Positions 36,285-49,758 are shown, counted from the stretch's first letter. The stretch: DNA of 64,000 bases from Siphlonurus alternatus (GCA_949825025.1 OX463781.1:43207469-43271468), one strand, 5' to 3'. The notes: generated by a model not told the origin, from the sequence alone. Numbers and translations: made by a program.

Positions 36285-38097
36285 AGCAGAGCAGACTCGG
36301 GCACCAGAATATTTACCGCGATTCAATCGACGGGGATCATCTGCGCTGCAAGTTGGTTCAAACATATAAGGCTTTATATATTTTCTTGAACTCATTACGC
36401 TTGCTATTATGCATATACGGAAATTTATAAAAAAATTATGTGATTTAATTAACTAAAAGTGCAGTGATAACAATCTCAGAGACAACGTGCAACTCCAAGT
36501 ACTTGGAGGCGACGGTATTGAATGCTGATGCGAAACAAATTTTCACAACACTGAACTGAAAAAATCTCCCTACATTCTTGCTCCCTTACGTGTGCGGCCG
36601 GAACTGTCCGCTGACACTGAAAGCCAGAGTAAGCCCACGTGTCTATAAAGAAACAAAACTTTGCAATTATGAATAATTACATATTTTTGCCTCAAAATCG
36701 ATTTAAAAATTTGTTCATTATTTGTATTTATAATAATATGTAAAATCTAAAATCATTGAACCGATTGAACGTACAGTACTATACTATATTATATTTCGTC
36801 TAAATAACAATTAACATTATATAATATAGTATTTGTATGGTATTACTATATTATTATAATGTTATAAACTGTTATTTAGTCTTAGATATTATTTAGTCGT
36901 AGATGTTATTTAGTCGTAGACTATATAAATATATAATATATAGTATAGTACTGTACGTTCAATCGGTTCAATGATTTTAGATTTTACATATTATTATAAA
37001 TACAAATAATGAACAAATTTTTAATTCGATTTTGAGGCAAAAATATATAATTATTTATAATTGCAAAGTTTTGTTTCTTTATAGACACGTGGGCTTACTC
37101 TGGCTTTCAGTGTCAGCGGACAGTTCCTGCCGCACACATAAGGGAGCAAGAATGTAGGGAGATTTTTTCAGTTCAGTTTTGTAAAAATTTGTTTTGCATC
37201 AGCATTCAATAACTTCGCCTCCTCCACGTTATCTCTCAGATTGTTATCACTGCACCTTTAGTTAATTGAATCACATAATTATTTATAAATTTCCGTATAT
37301 GCATAATAGCAAGCGTATAATGAGTGCAATAAAAGATATATATAATGCCTTATATGTATGTTAGACTAAATATAATAATTTAAAGTATATTGTATTAATA
37401 ATTAATAATGGTAATATCGAATAATCACTATATGCTGCATATTTATATAACTTAAATGCAAACGTCGAAGAAAGTAATTAAATAGCGATAATGCACAAAA
37501 TGATAACAGTTTTAGTTGCGTGTTTGCCGTGATTTTATAATTATATATAAATTTATATAATGTAAGGCTGCGGCTAAAATCATAGGTAATTAAAATACTG
37601 TTGAAATACCATATACATAATATAAGTCGTATGTACTGTACATATATAATATGTCAATCCAATACGTGTGTCTACAATAAAGTTATTAGATGCTTGATAA
37701 AATATTTTATGTGTTTGAAGTCAGTTGACAAAAGAAATCTGTAAAAAATTTGAGTTTGCATCGTGATATTTAATTTCCTAATTAAAATGAAGAAATGCCG
37801 AAAGCGGATACAAACGCAGAATGTTCTTTAGATAAAATCATCCCGTGGCGGATAATTTTTATCTCTTTGCTGTCGGCTGCTAGGCGGGCTTAAAGACGCG
37901 AAAACGTGGATTTTAGCGCTCGCCGCCACTTGCTTGCTTGCTTTCTTGCGCGCGACCTTAAGTAATGTGACGTCATAGTAGACTTTTGACCGGGTGGTAT
38001 GGAAGGAACGGGGAGTCGGAGGAAAGTGAAATTTACATTTTTGGAAAGAAGATTTTTTGGTGAATTTTTAATTTTGAAAAGTCACACCCCCTTTAAA
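35371..38097. repeat. Giant palindrome, about 2.7 kb
   Basis: Left arm about 35371-36838, right arm about 36845-38097. The arms match nearly end to end: GACTTTTCAAAATTAAAAAT, CGTTCCTTCCATACC, GGTCGCGCGCAAGAAAGC, CGTTTTCGCGTCTTTAAGCC and ACGTACAGTACTATACTATA all recur inverted. The left arm has about 260 extra bases (about 36099-36360, including a TA microsatellite) absent from the right. There is essentially no spacer. A 17-bp tandem (TTATTTAGTCGTAGATG, about 3 copies) sits at 36871-36921 near the centre. Confidence 0.85.
36235..36281. repeat. (TA)n microsatellite in the left palindrome arm
   Basis: About 23 TA units. Part of the segment unique to the left arm. Confidence 0.95.
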
Positions 38098-39091
38098 TAC
38101 GTGCACTAACGTAATAAATATAGCTTTGAGTAAATAATTTTAGTTATATCAGGTAATTCATTTAATAACCACTTTTATATTATTTTAATTAGTTTCATGA
38201 TGCGCGATTTTATTTTTTAAAAAAGGGGGCGAATATTCAATGAAAAGTTGCAGCAAATTTCTTATATTTGTAAATCGTAAATTATGTAATTTTTGTGACT
38301 ACTATTTCTTATAAAAAATTGACCACATTTTAAGACGATGTACTGATGTGCGAGCAAGAAAAAAAATTTTATATTTAAATTTTCTAAACAGGAAAATCAA
38401 TTTATTACATTAAGTATACTGTCATACTGTATACAATTAAAACATTTAAAAAATCGGATTTTTTTAACTACAATACGTAATAAATTTAAAGATATGTACC
38501 AGTATTATATATACATTATTAGAAAATAAAACTAGCAATTGTAAGATACCTATATAATTAATTAAAAAATAAATAAAAATACCATATATTATTTAATTTT
38601 AATTTTTATGCTGAACATCATGCGGGGAATGTGCACAACATTTTTATAATTTAAATTGCTGTCTTCATATACAAAAACATAAATAACTTAATATTGAATA
38701 CTACATAATATATAATAGAATTATAGTATATATACTTAAATAATCATAATACTGGCCGAATTTTAAATAAATTAAAGATATATTAACAATATATTTCGGG
38801 GATATAAATTTTTAATTTTTTTTTAAGAAAATTTTTCAAATTTTTTATCTAAATCGTATATATCCGTTGAGTACCATTTTTTATTATTTTTTCCTTAAAA
38901 TTTACTAAGGTTCAGCTCTCAAGGGGGGGGGGTATAACACCCAACCTCCCCCCCCCCCTTGTCTACGCCCCCTGGGTGGTATCTTGATCGCGGACCGGAG
39001 AGCGTGGCGGAGCGAAGGGAGAGAAGAGCCGCGGTGGCGACTCCGGCTGCTGCCGCTATGGCGAACGACGCAACGTTTTGCCTTGAACATT

Positions 39092-39553
39092 CTCCCATAA
39101 TTTACTTGATTTTTGCTCTAAAAAAATAGTTCTTACACTCTTGGATAGCTAATAATACGAAGCTAATTTTTGTTAGGATCAATTTTTTTTTAATAAATTT
39201 TTTTCAATATTTTTTTTCATGATTTGTAAATATGTAAATGTAAATTTTTTGTAAATATGCAAATTATACTACTTAAATATCCGACAATCCAGTTTTTTGC
39301 TATTTTCTAGCTTAGAACATATCCTTAGCTGTAAAACTGTGTAATTTTTTTTACTTACCACAAGTAGTTCACGAGAAATTAATTTTTTTAAAAAAGACTA
39401 TTTGGACGCCATCTTTTTTAAATGGCGGCGCTAGCACAGGGGGTACAAGGTGGTACAACTCAAAATATGTTTGAAACAGCATTACTGACAACTCCTGAAA
39501 AATTCAGCTTTCCCCTTCATTTTTCCGGGTCAAAACATAATATTACTGGGCTA
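39092..39553 (-). repeat. Right terminal inverted repeat of the AcademX-like element
   Basis: The inverse of 32591-33050, ending ATTACTGGGCTA. The adjacent 38972-39091 is GC-rich (GCGGAGCGAAGGGAGAGAAG) and belongs to the element interior. Confidence 0.9.
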
Positions 39554-39727
39554 ATAATAAATTACCGAGTGATATAAAGTGCATAGACAACTTCAAGATT
39601 TTTTGCTCCAGTGTAAAATACCTGTTAATGGACAAGTGTTTTTATAGCGTCAAGAATTATATGGACCATGATTTTACTTCTGCATATTAACAGCCTACAT
39701 TGTTTGTATATAATATATATAACCCGT
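39554..39727 (+). pseudogene. LINE C-terminus, 3' part (continuation of 32346-32590)
   Basis: The frame reads NKLPSDIKCIDNFKIFCSSV, then KYLLMDKCFYSVKNYMDHDF and TSAY with a stop at about 39688-39690. NKLP...I..I..F is the usual C-terminal block of this LINE group, and LLxxxCFYSVxxY is its last conserved piece. A short AT-rich 3' UTR follows to about 39727. Confidence 0.75.
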
Positions 39728-40661
39728 CGGCTATCAATATATTGCCACAATTTGACGTGTCCTATTAACCTACAAATTTTTAACTTCACCTTTCAAGCAT
39801 TATAACTTATTAGAAAAATGTTGGTTTTTATTTGACAAATAAGAAAATTAAATTTAGACGAGAACTGTCACTTCAGTTTTCTCATTCAATTTTTTTCCAT
39901 TGCGTAGTAATTTTTTTAAAAAAACTGTACATTTTCAAGATGGATGCCATGAATTCAAATTTCATCATGGACTGCTCTCAGATTGACATCTTCAAAGTTA
40001 ATTAGCCAAAAATAAATTTGAGTTGTCCCTATAGCGGTAGTTTCCAATACAAAGCTTAGAGTTTTTACTAATACATTCCGAAAGAAAAATATATCAATTT
40101 CGAACAGGATTTCGAGCTATGAGTACTTTTTTGCAAAAATTCCACGAAAAATATCAGTTCAACATGTTAATCAAATGGGGAACAAAAGCTCGATTATCTC
40201 AAAATATTATTGCGTTACCCCCCATGTATTTTATTTGATAATTCTAAGTGGCCCAAGGGGGATCAGTGGTAAAAATTTCAGGTGTAGTTATCAAAAGAAT
40301 TTGTAATGTTCCATCTACTTCAAATGAATTTTTTGTAAAAATTTCAATAAGTTTTAGCTTTTATTAATATAAACTATTCTGTTATATGATTGAATAAAGT
40401 TACCTGCATACATATTTATTAAAGATCTTTTAAGTGGGAAAAGCGTGATTTAAGTAAAAAAAAAAAAAAAAATCGCAACTATTATAGCACCACCAGGGTG
40501 GCGTTGCTTGACTTCAGTAATTTGACTAATTTGACGAGAGCCGCTCAATGTATTCTATATAACTCAAAGTGAATATTTGAATAATTGAAAACAGAACAAT
40601 GTAAAACATATTGTAATTTAGCATTCATAATATATAAAGTCTTATAGCGAAGGTTTACATA

Positions 40662-40711
<50 letters not shown>

Positions 40712-42240
40712 TATAACATGAATAAAACATAGATTACATAATGATACATGGTTTAGGATCTGCTCCGATGATTACACAATTAAAAATAATGTATTCAGTC
40801 AAGGAGTTTGAAAGAAATAAAATGCCTGAAAAATTATTTTCTTTCTTGTCAGTTGTTTAAATCTTCACGATTTTTTATAGTTTTCTTTATATTTATTATA
40901 ATATATATCCAATTTGCAAATGGTTAATGTGTAAATATTGATATATGTCTACTAAACTTACTAACTTGACGTGTACTCAATGTATGCTTTTATGTAATCA
41001 ATAAAATTTAAAAAAAAAGTATTGAACTGTATCAATAATAATTAAAATAAAGACCATCATTTGTGCTCAAGATGATCATAAAAAGTAACAATAGTGAGTA
41101 AAATATTGAATTGAATAAAAGATGATCGAACAATTAATTTCATGAACAGTAGTTATTGAAGCTGTAATGATAGAAAAAAAAATCAATTCTTGAGCTTGTT
41201 AAATATTTCAAAGTAGTTTTACAATTCCCTAAGACATGGTGATAGTGTACTCAAAGCCTAAGAGGTAGAAGCAAATCCTCTTGTATCCAACATTCATTGC
41301 AAATGTTATTTATGATAATTGCTTGTGTTTGCTTGAATCGTTGTAAACTTTCAGCATCCTCACAGCTTAGCTAGCCTGCAACGTAATATATGCATCTTTG
41401 TTCTGTAAACAAACAGAGCAAATAGCAAAATTTAATTAAACCGTAGGTGTGACAATTGTAGTTACCAAAACTTCCAGAGCTCTAAATGGGAATGGTTTCT
41501 AATAAACAATGAAATATATACAATCTTAGTATTTATCTAAGAAATGAAAATTAAGTAATAATTATATAAACAATGAATTAATGGTTGAATTAATTTTAAA
41601 CAGTCTTTCTTACCCCACTCTCTGTCCACCAATCGGTTTGTCTTAAATTAAAAAAAAATACAATTAAACAAGATTACAAAATTCAAAAATTTAAACATTG
41701 TTTTTATGAATCTTATGCTGTTTCCAATATAACTGATATTAAAATAATATTAATATTTAATATTATTTTATAGGCTACTGCTGTGGAGCATCTAATTACA
41801 ACAAAAAATAATTCCCCTCCCCAATTTATCATTAATTGACCAATTAATTACTCCATTGAATTGATATAATTAAAAACAGTATGTTGTATTAATTTTATTT
41901 TAATGAAACCATTATATTACATTTTAATTGCATAAATTGAAACCAAAATATGACAAAACTTATTACAAAAATGGGGAAAAAATTCTTCATATGAGATGGA
42001 CGTAAAACCCTCGCTCGTTTTCCTTTCTATTTAACTTTTACAATTCTTCTCCCTCGTATTTTTTTATACTATTTTCTGCATTTCTCCATCACATAGAGGA
42101 TACCTAAATGCCATGAAATAGAATGAACCTCAGGGGAGGTTCTTGCTTGCATCTTGTGGTGCAGCATCTTATTGAACAATCTTATATATAAAATAAACTG
42201 AGGAAGGAGGGGCAATGTCAGTACCACAAGGGTGCGTCCC

Positions 42241-42242
<2 letters not shown>
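39728..42242. other. AT-rich spacer with one (TA)n
   Basis: A (TA)n run at 40666-40707 and an A-run at about 40458-40472. Otherwise nothing recognised in about 2.5 kb. Confidence 0.45.

Positions 42243-42325
<83 letters not shown>
42243..42325. repeat. Long (CT)n microsatellite
   Basis: About 41 CT units. Confidence 0.95.
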
Positions 42326-42328
<3 letters not shown>

Positions 42329-42889
42329 GTTTTCCTTCCCTTTCGCTTCCCCCTATACCCGCACAAAAATAAACGCATTTTTTTAAACAACCTGGTGCTA
42401 TAATTTGCAATAGAGATTACGAAATTTTTCATTAACAAGGATTTATTTCTATGATGTTTTTATGATCACACAAAATTATGATGTGAAGGGATTTTTTTCA
42501 TGCAGGAGATCATAATGTTCACTTAATTGTGTTTATAAAAGTAACATTCCATTTTCTCCAAACATACAGGTTGTCAATATTGGGTCATAATATTGTAATA
42601 ATCTATCAGCTATCATTAAGGAAGATTCGATTAGTGATAAATGTCAAATCGAATAAGTTTTTATATCAAATGTATAATACTCAACTCGAAATGAAATTTC
42701 TATTTAGTATTTTCTAAGTAAATCAATTTGTGCAAAGGGTATTTTCACATAATTGATAAAAGATTTTTCAGAAGAAAAATTTGAAGAGAGATATACGGTT
42801 ATTCAATTTTCTCAGTACCAGAACATTACACAAATGAGCATTAAGGTTTATGCTAACTAGCATTATTTTCTTGCTGAACAAGTTGTCTA

Positions 42890-43068
42890 ACCTAAAGGTG
42901 GAGTTTCATGGAGCGAGGAAAGCTTGAAAATCGCGTGCCGCAGCCAATCAGTGGCTCGGTATTTCCTCTCCTTGCGAGGAGCAATTTTATCGCCAACATG
43001 GCCGCCATACGAGATTGAAGCAAGTGCGCCTTCCTCGCCCCGCTTGTCATCGTTCTTAGAAAAGCACC
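42890..43068. other. GC-richer fragment beside MITE I
   Basis: CTAAAGGTGGAGTTTCATGG followed by GCGAGG and GCCAATCAGTGGCTCGG, with AACATGGCCGCCATAC. It resembles one end of another DNA element that MITE I interrupted or joined, but no matching end was found. 42326-42889 is featureless. Confidence 0.3.
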
Positions 43069-43072
43069 TTAA

Positions 43073-43419
43073 AGGGATACAGGTCTTGAATTAAAAATTT
43101 AACAGCCACAGAGAGTTGCTTGAGTTGACAATCAACATTTGGATTATTTTTTCCGTGCGCGATGCAGCTGCTTGAGCGGGGGCTGCAAAGTAAGGATGCA
43201 GGTCCTTGATGACGTAAAAATGACGTCAAAAAACATGGCAGCTTATATATGATTGTGCGTTGTGACGTCATTTTGACGTCATCAAGGACCTGCATCCTTA
43301 CTTTGCAGCCCCCGTTCATGTAGCTGCATCGCGCACGTAAAAAAATAATCCAAATGTTGATTGTCAACTCAAGCAACTCTGTGTGACTGTCACATGTTTA
43401 ATTTGAGGCCTGTATGCCT
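43073..43419. mobile_element. MITE I, TTAA-flanked foldback
   Basis: The ends AGGGATACAGG and CCTGTATGCCT sit directly inside TTAA on both sides (43069-43072, 43420-43423). Arms of about 165 bp are nearly perfect: CAATCAACATTTGGATTATT, GATGCAGCTG, GGGGGCTGCAAAGTAAGGAT and GCAGGTCCTTGATGACGT. Several TGACGTCA-like motifs lie near the loop at about 43240. TTAA duplication indicates a piggyBac or Kolobok parent by inference. The 106-codon minus ORF is a palindrome artefact. Confidence 0.85.
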
Positions 43420-43423
43420 TTAA

Positions 43424-46129
43424 GGAGCTTTGATTAGGTTAGATCGTACTTGATCACAATATACACCCGAAGGGTCTGGAAATTTTAACGTACATCACTG
43501 TAAATGTCAATGATTATCTTTGGTGGAAAAAAATATTGTAAATTTTAGGACTAAAACTTGTATTTTCAAAAACTGATTTTTTTTAATAGATCACTACCCC
43601 AATCCCTCCCAATTTTATTGTCACGTGAAAGGAACTGCATGCTATATATGCTTATTTAACTTATTTCCCTCTTTTTATTTCTTTTTTGTTCCATAAATAC
43701 CTATAATGTATATTCAAGCACATTTGGATCACAGGGAAAAAATTTCTCTCATTGACTCGAAAATAAACCTTTTAAAAAAAATTTAATTTCAATATTTCAA
43801 TGACAAGATGTATACTAATAAAAAAAGTAAGATATTATTTGGGGTTTTGCTGTACATAGATGTACTGTACACAAACTACCATGATTATGTACACCTTTTT
43901 CATATTTTTACCTTCAACATATTAATTTGATATTTACTTGAGAAATATAGATGACACTTTATTGTTTAAGAAAATGTTTAAAAATGTACTAATAGACAAA
44001 GAAGTTCTGTTTGAATTTTTAATGAATAAAATGTCTGAGATTGTCTTAAATTTAAATCTATAGTTGTCTATTATTATATGCATTTCTTTTTATTATTATT
44101 TAACTTTATGATGAGTTTGGTATTAAGGATTATTGTCACTGGTCTTAGGAAATGGTAAATCACTCCAATTTTTTCAGCATTGCATAGAGAAAAAATAAAT
44201 AAAAATTCTCATGCAATAAAATACACCTAAATTCAGTGCCATTATTTTTTAAATTGAGATATAAAAAACGCATGTTATCAAATGCAAATTTCAATCTCAG
44301 TAATGGTACTGAATAATGGATTCAAATTTTAGCTTAAAAAACAATCATTATTTTAAATAGAATTATGATGAAATAATAATTATAGATTATCATTTACTTT
44401 TTGAGATACAAGCCTTCATAAAAACTGCACAATTCGGCAATGCTGCTCGTAGCTTAACTGGATGGGATAACAATGTTGCCAAATCTTCAAAAAACAACTT
44501 TACACTTTTCAGCAGAAAAAACAAATGAATTGCGGTCATGAGCAGCCATTTTGACTAGTAATAATAATAATAATAATATTTGTTTATTTGGGATAAATTA
44601 CATTGTAGGGAATAGGGAAAAAAAATAAATAATAGCAACAACATAATAACCCAAATTGGTGAATATAAAAGGCTAAGGAGCCTATACACATAGAGTGAAC
44701 ATTCACCACACATCAGAAAAACTGCATCGTCAAAAATTGTATATATATATATATATATATATAAAAAATAAATATTTAACACATAAAAATTAATACATAA
44801 AACGTACAAGTCAATATCACATGATAGTGATTAGTGACTAGTGAGTCGAAACAGCGTACAACTATTTACCACTCATATTTAAATGTTTTTCAATGTTTGC
44901 AAGGATGATGGATGAATAAATATACGAGAAAGTGTTTAAAGTGATTCATTTTATTAAATAAACATATTTTACTGTGCTGATCACTGCTTTCCTAATAGTG
45001 CTTGTTCTTGTCACTCATATGTATTGCGTATGAAAAGAAGATGGCGGCGCATAAAAGAAAGATGGTGGAACTTCCGGTGACAATAATCGTTAAATGATTT
45101 TTTTTTGTATTTTTTTTTTGTGTGTATGTTATTTTTGTTTATTGAAGTATATGTTGACGTGAACCATGTTGTCTTGTACAACCAGTTGTTTGTAATAAAA
45201 AATAAAATATAATGTCTCATCTTTCCTATATCTATGTTATCAACAGCAATTTAAATTTCATTTTTTTTCTCTGCTCGGGCTCAAAGCTCATGGAGGCCAA
45301 AATTTATCCAATTTGTGACTTTCTTATTATAAACTGCATTATATTTAATAATGATGAATATGAAGATAAAAAAATAATGGCCGAATAAAAATGGTTTCAT
45401 AACCTCAAGGTTATGAATAATTTGAGTGAATATTTGATTAATTTTCTCATATAGACAATACTAAAATTATCGAGTGATTTATTTTATAAAATTCCTAACC
45501 TTAGAAGTTATGTCTTTATAATTTTACAACCATGATATTTACACAACTTTAATATTAATATTATATGTTATTTTCATAAACAAAGCATGTTATTTGTTCT
45601 AACAACACTGCATTGCCTTATAAATACAATGCAAAATAACATACTTAAAAAAAATACATGAAATTCTTTGTTAAAGTGTAAAAATATAAACATTTGTTTG
45701 CATGCTACGTAATGTGAGGCTTTTGTGAACGCTATTGTGGTCAAAGCGGTCATGGCATAGTGTAAAACCACTAATTCATAATTCACAACTCTCTACCTTT
45801 AATGAAAACTACTAGTCCATTTAACCTCCTTTACTTCCCCATATTACCTACAATGCTAGCTTTCCTGTGGCCACAAAATACTCGGTGAAATTTCTAAATG
45901 TTGCCACAGGCCTCAACTAAAACTTATGATGATATACAAACAGTAAAAAATATTGAAATTTATTATACAATATTGAAGAGATGATTTTGGGGATATACAA
46001 AATGTATACCTTGAATTAAAAATGTGAGGTGGGAATAAAAATATTTTTAATGCTATGAGTTAAGTAGGCAGATTATTAATAAACATGATTTAAAAGCCAT
46101 TTGATTATTGAGAGAATTATTATAGTTTT
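43424..46129. other. AT-rich spacer with short repeats
   Basis: (AAT)n at 44559-44577, (TA)n at 44740-44762, and a SINE-tail-like GCTCGGGCTCAAAGCTCATGG at about 45275. No gene recognised. Confidence 0.4.
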
Positions 46130-46330
46130 ATCGATTTAAAAATATTGGAAATGTATAGAGGGACGTCACTTCGGGTCGTGGGTTCAAACTCAAATTCGGC
46201 AAAACTTTTAAGCAATAATTCCTGGTCTCTAAAAAATCGGAAAAATTCAAGGTTTACAATAATTATAATTGATGTCCTCTATTTATTTCTGAAAAAAAAA
46301 AAAAAAAATCATAAAGGTTGTCCATCAGTA
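46130..46330. mobile_element. MITE family E, copy 4 (E-b subtype, shortened)
   Basis: TATAGAGGG at the left, CCTCTATTTATTTCTG and AAAGGTTGTCCATC at the right. It keeps the E-b core GTGGGTTCAAACTC, GGCAAAACTTTTAAGCAATA and ATTCCTGG, but the left arm is mostly lost. Confidence 0.65.
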
Positions 46331-47582
<1,252 letters not shown>

Positions 47583-47647
47583 TTAAACTTCTACCGTGTT
47601 TACCCGCCAAGACGAGAAAAGAAAACTTGTCAGAAAATTTAAAAGTC

Positions 47648-47726
47648 TTCCGAGGTGGGACTCGAACCCACATCTCTCTGTGCAATCGCGGCAGGCGAGC
47701 GCCTTATCCCGTTAGACCACTCGGTC
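47648..47726 (-). tRNA. tRNA-Gly(GCC)-like pseudogene or SINE head
   Basis: Read on the minus strand: acceptor GACCGAG against CTCGGAA (5 clear pairs), A-box TGGTCTAACGGG, D-stem GTCT/AGGC, anticodon loop CTGCCGC (anticodon GCC) after CTCGC, and a perfect T-arm GTGGGTTCGAGTCCCAC with the B-box. The 3' half of the anticodon stem is GATTG instead of a GCGAG-type partner, the variable region is about 11 nt, and the end of the acceptor is mismatched. So it is a damaged tRNA or a tRNA-derived SINE head rather than a working gene. The GC-richer sequence continues to about 47820, which favours a larger repeat. Confidence 0.55.
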
Positions 47727-49629
47727 GACCTTCAAATCTCTGACAAATTCTCTTTACTTATACTGCGCCAGCCGTGAAGTTGGCGCCAAGAGGCCAGAAC
47801 GCTAGCCGCGAAACTTTTAAACTCAAATGAGTAGCCTCCAAATTTTAACACCCACGTATATATATATATACATATAAAATATATATACACATAATATATA
47901 TATATATAGTCAGTGTCATAAGTTATGAATAACAGATTAAAGAGAGAAAGGGAGGTTTCGCTTAAATAGGAATATTGATAAAAGTTTGTCAAAGTGTAAA
48001 AAACAAAAACAAAAAAAAAGTACTGAGAAGTTGTGGTTTAGCCATGATGCAACCAGTTGATCACTTTTAATGATTTCACCTTTCATGTTTTGAATATAAG
48101 TTGTTCAATATAATATAAGCTAAAACCTTTTCATGAAAAGTATGCAATCAAATATGAATATATGAATAAAGAAACTTAAGGTTTTTCTAGTTTCTCCATA
48201 AATACGATTCATGGTTCGATTCTGCTTTTACGAACGGATTTAATAATGCTAATTTTTCATAGATACCTATATATTATTTATTCCATGATATATTAATGAA
48301 AATTTAATTTGGTTCAAAAAAGTGCTTCAAACCTCAAATTATTTACAATTTAATGACAATTTTGAGGTGAAATTAGTTTTATTATTTATTCGTCCACCAA
48401 TGAAAAACTTCATTCGGTCATCAAATGTCTCTTTTTTTTACTTTTGTGCTCTTGGAATATATAGTTTGAGGCCCTATACTAACTTCTTGTTTGTAGAATA
48501 TAAATATAATGATTAAGAAATTAACTGAACTTTCATGTTAAGTTTAAAAAAAAATAAGAAAAAATAAAACATAATAAATTTTCAAAATAATAATAAAAAA
48601 AAAATCAAAAATAAATATTATTTACAGTTCTGTCATGTATATTTATATATTGTTTTATATTAATTTAGTTTAATGTTTAAAATATATACTAGTAAAGTTA
48701 AAATCGTTTATTTTGATTGAATTTAAATACATTTTCACCGTTTATATAAATTTCAATTAAATGCTATTACCAAGTCGATTGCAAGCTCACTCGATCTACT
48801 TTTCAATTTGCAACTTTTGACTGTGTTAACTCCAACTGTGAGTTCATGTTACCGTAGTTTTCAATACATTTAAACCACACAAAGACATTGCTACCAGTCT
48901 GTATCCTATGCATTTAAAGGTGCTTATTTAAATTTTCTTTGGCCTGAATGTGAAGAGGAATGATAATTTTTACTTAAAAATCAATATACTTCTTTTTTTT
49001 AAATCATGAATTATTCATTAAAAAAAAGGTATGCATATATATAGGAAGTTTTTTTTCTTTTTTTTTTTGTAAATAGAAAATATTTAACAGTTCAATATGT
49101 TAATTTTTGTTCTTATTTTAAATTCATATATTTTGATAAATTTGTGGGAATGAGCCAATGAATTTTAAAGTACTTTTCAACCAGAATGTAAGTTTAGTTT
49201 TATTGGACTATTTTTTAGAAGAAAATAGGAACATAAATATAATTTGCACTTGAGATAATTTTTGTGGGTGGATGTTTTAACAAAATTATTCTCAATATAA
49301 TTATATCTTTTCATCAATTTCGTTTTACCTTAATACAATTTTCATTTTTGTCAGTGAACAGAAATACGTAAAATAATTTCAGAACAATTAATACTTTACG
49401 CCTGTTTTATTTTTAATTGCCACGAAATCTAACCTGTCCCGAAATTCAAAATTTGCGAAACTGTATCTTGGAACTACGGCTCTAATAACAAATCAAGTTT
49501 TAGTAAATTAATTTTAATATTTCTGTGCTGCAGCTCCTTTGCCTAAATTATTAGTGTGTTACCTTAGAATACTCGAGACAAGAGACACATCACAAAAGTT
49601 GTCTGATGTTTATATTTGATTATCGTCAG
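47727..49629. other. GC-richer flank, then AT-rich spacer
   Basis: 47740-47850 carries GCGCCAGCCGTGAAGTTGGC, probably part of the same tRNA-like repeat. After that (TA)-rich DNA and nothing recognised. Confidence 0.35.
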
Positions 49630-49758
49630 TGTACAGTCGTCGCCTTGGAAAATTTCCCTTTGCGGACTTGTTAACCAATATGCGCCGTAAGAATAATACA
49701 AAGCATGGTATGATTAACAAGGCTGCAAATGGGAAATTTTCCAGTGCGACGAGTGTAC
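49630..49758. mobile_element. MITE family A, copy 3
   Basis: TGTACAGTCGTCGCCTTGGA at the left and GTGCGACGAGTGTAC at the right, with inner GGAAAATTTCCC and GGGAAATTTTCC. 129 bp, same length as copy 1. Confidence 0.8.

Larger units (their letters stand above)
35131..38971. mobile_element. Nested palindromic element with GGCGTAG...G-run ends
   Basis: The left end reads TGGCGTAGCCAGGATTCG followed by a long G run and a GGGTTGGGGGTGTGGCCCC block. The right end, reversed, reads GGGCGTAGACAAGG plus a G run and GGTTGGGTG, with about 13 bases missing relative to the left. Between them lies a giant palindrome. It sits inside the AcademX-like element and so is younger than it. No ORF with recognisable function is present. 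Target duplication not resolved. Confidence 0.6.
32591..39553 (+). mobile_element. 6.96-kb AcademX-like DNA transposon interrupting a LINE
   Basis: The ends are TAGCCCAGTAATATTATG and its inverse CATAATATTACTGGGCTA, and the terminal inverted repeats run about 460 bases. The LINE frame across the site (LSLN then NKLP) implies a 3-bp duplication ATA at 32588-32590 and 39554-39556. A decayed transposase with a GCD nuclease-like motif and a cysteine-rich C-terminus lies inside the left half. Academ transposons are known for short (3-4 bp) duplications, cysteine-rich fingers and XPG-type nucleases. That is the basis for the class call. It also contains a later insertion at about 35131-38971. Kolobok, Ginger or an unnamed group remain possible. 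Confidence 0.65.

Noticed and set aside
43056..43376. 106-codon minus ORF
   Set aside because: Lies wholly inside the palindromic MITE I and shows no protein-like features.
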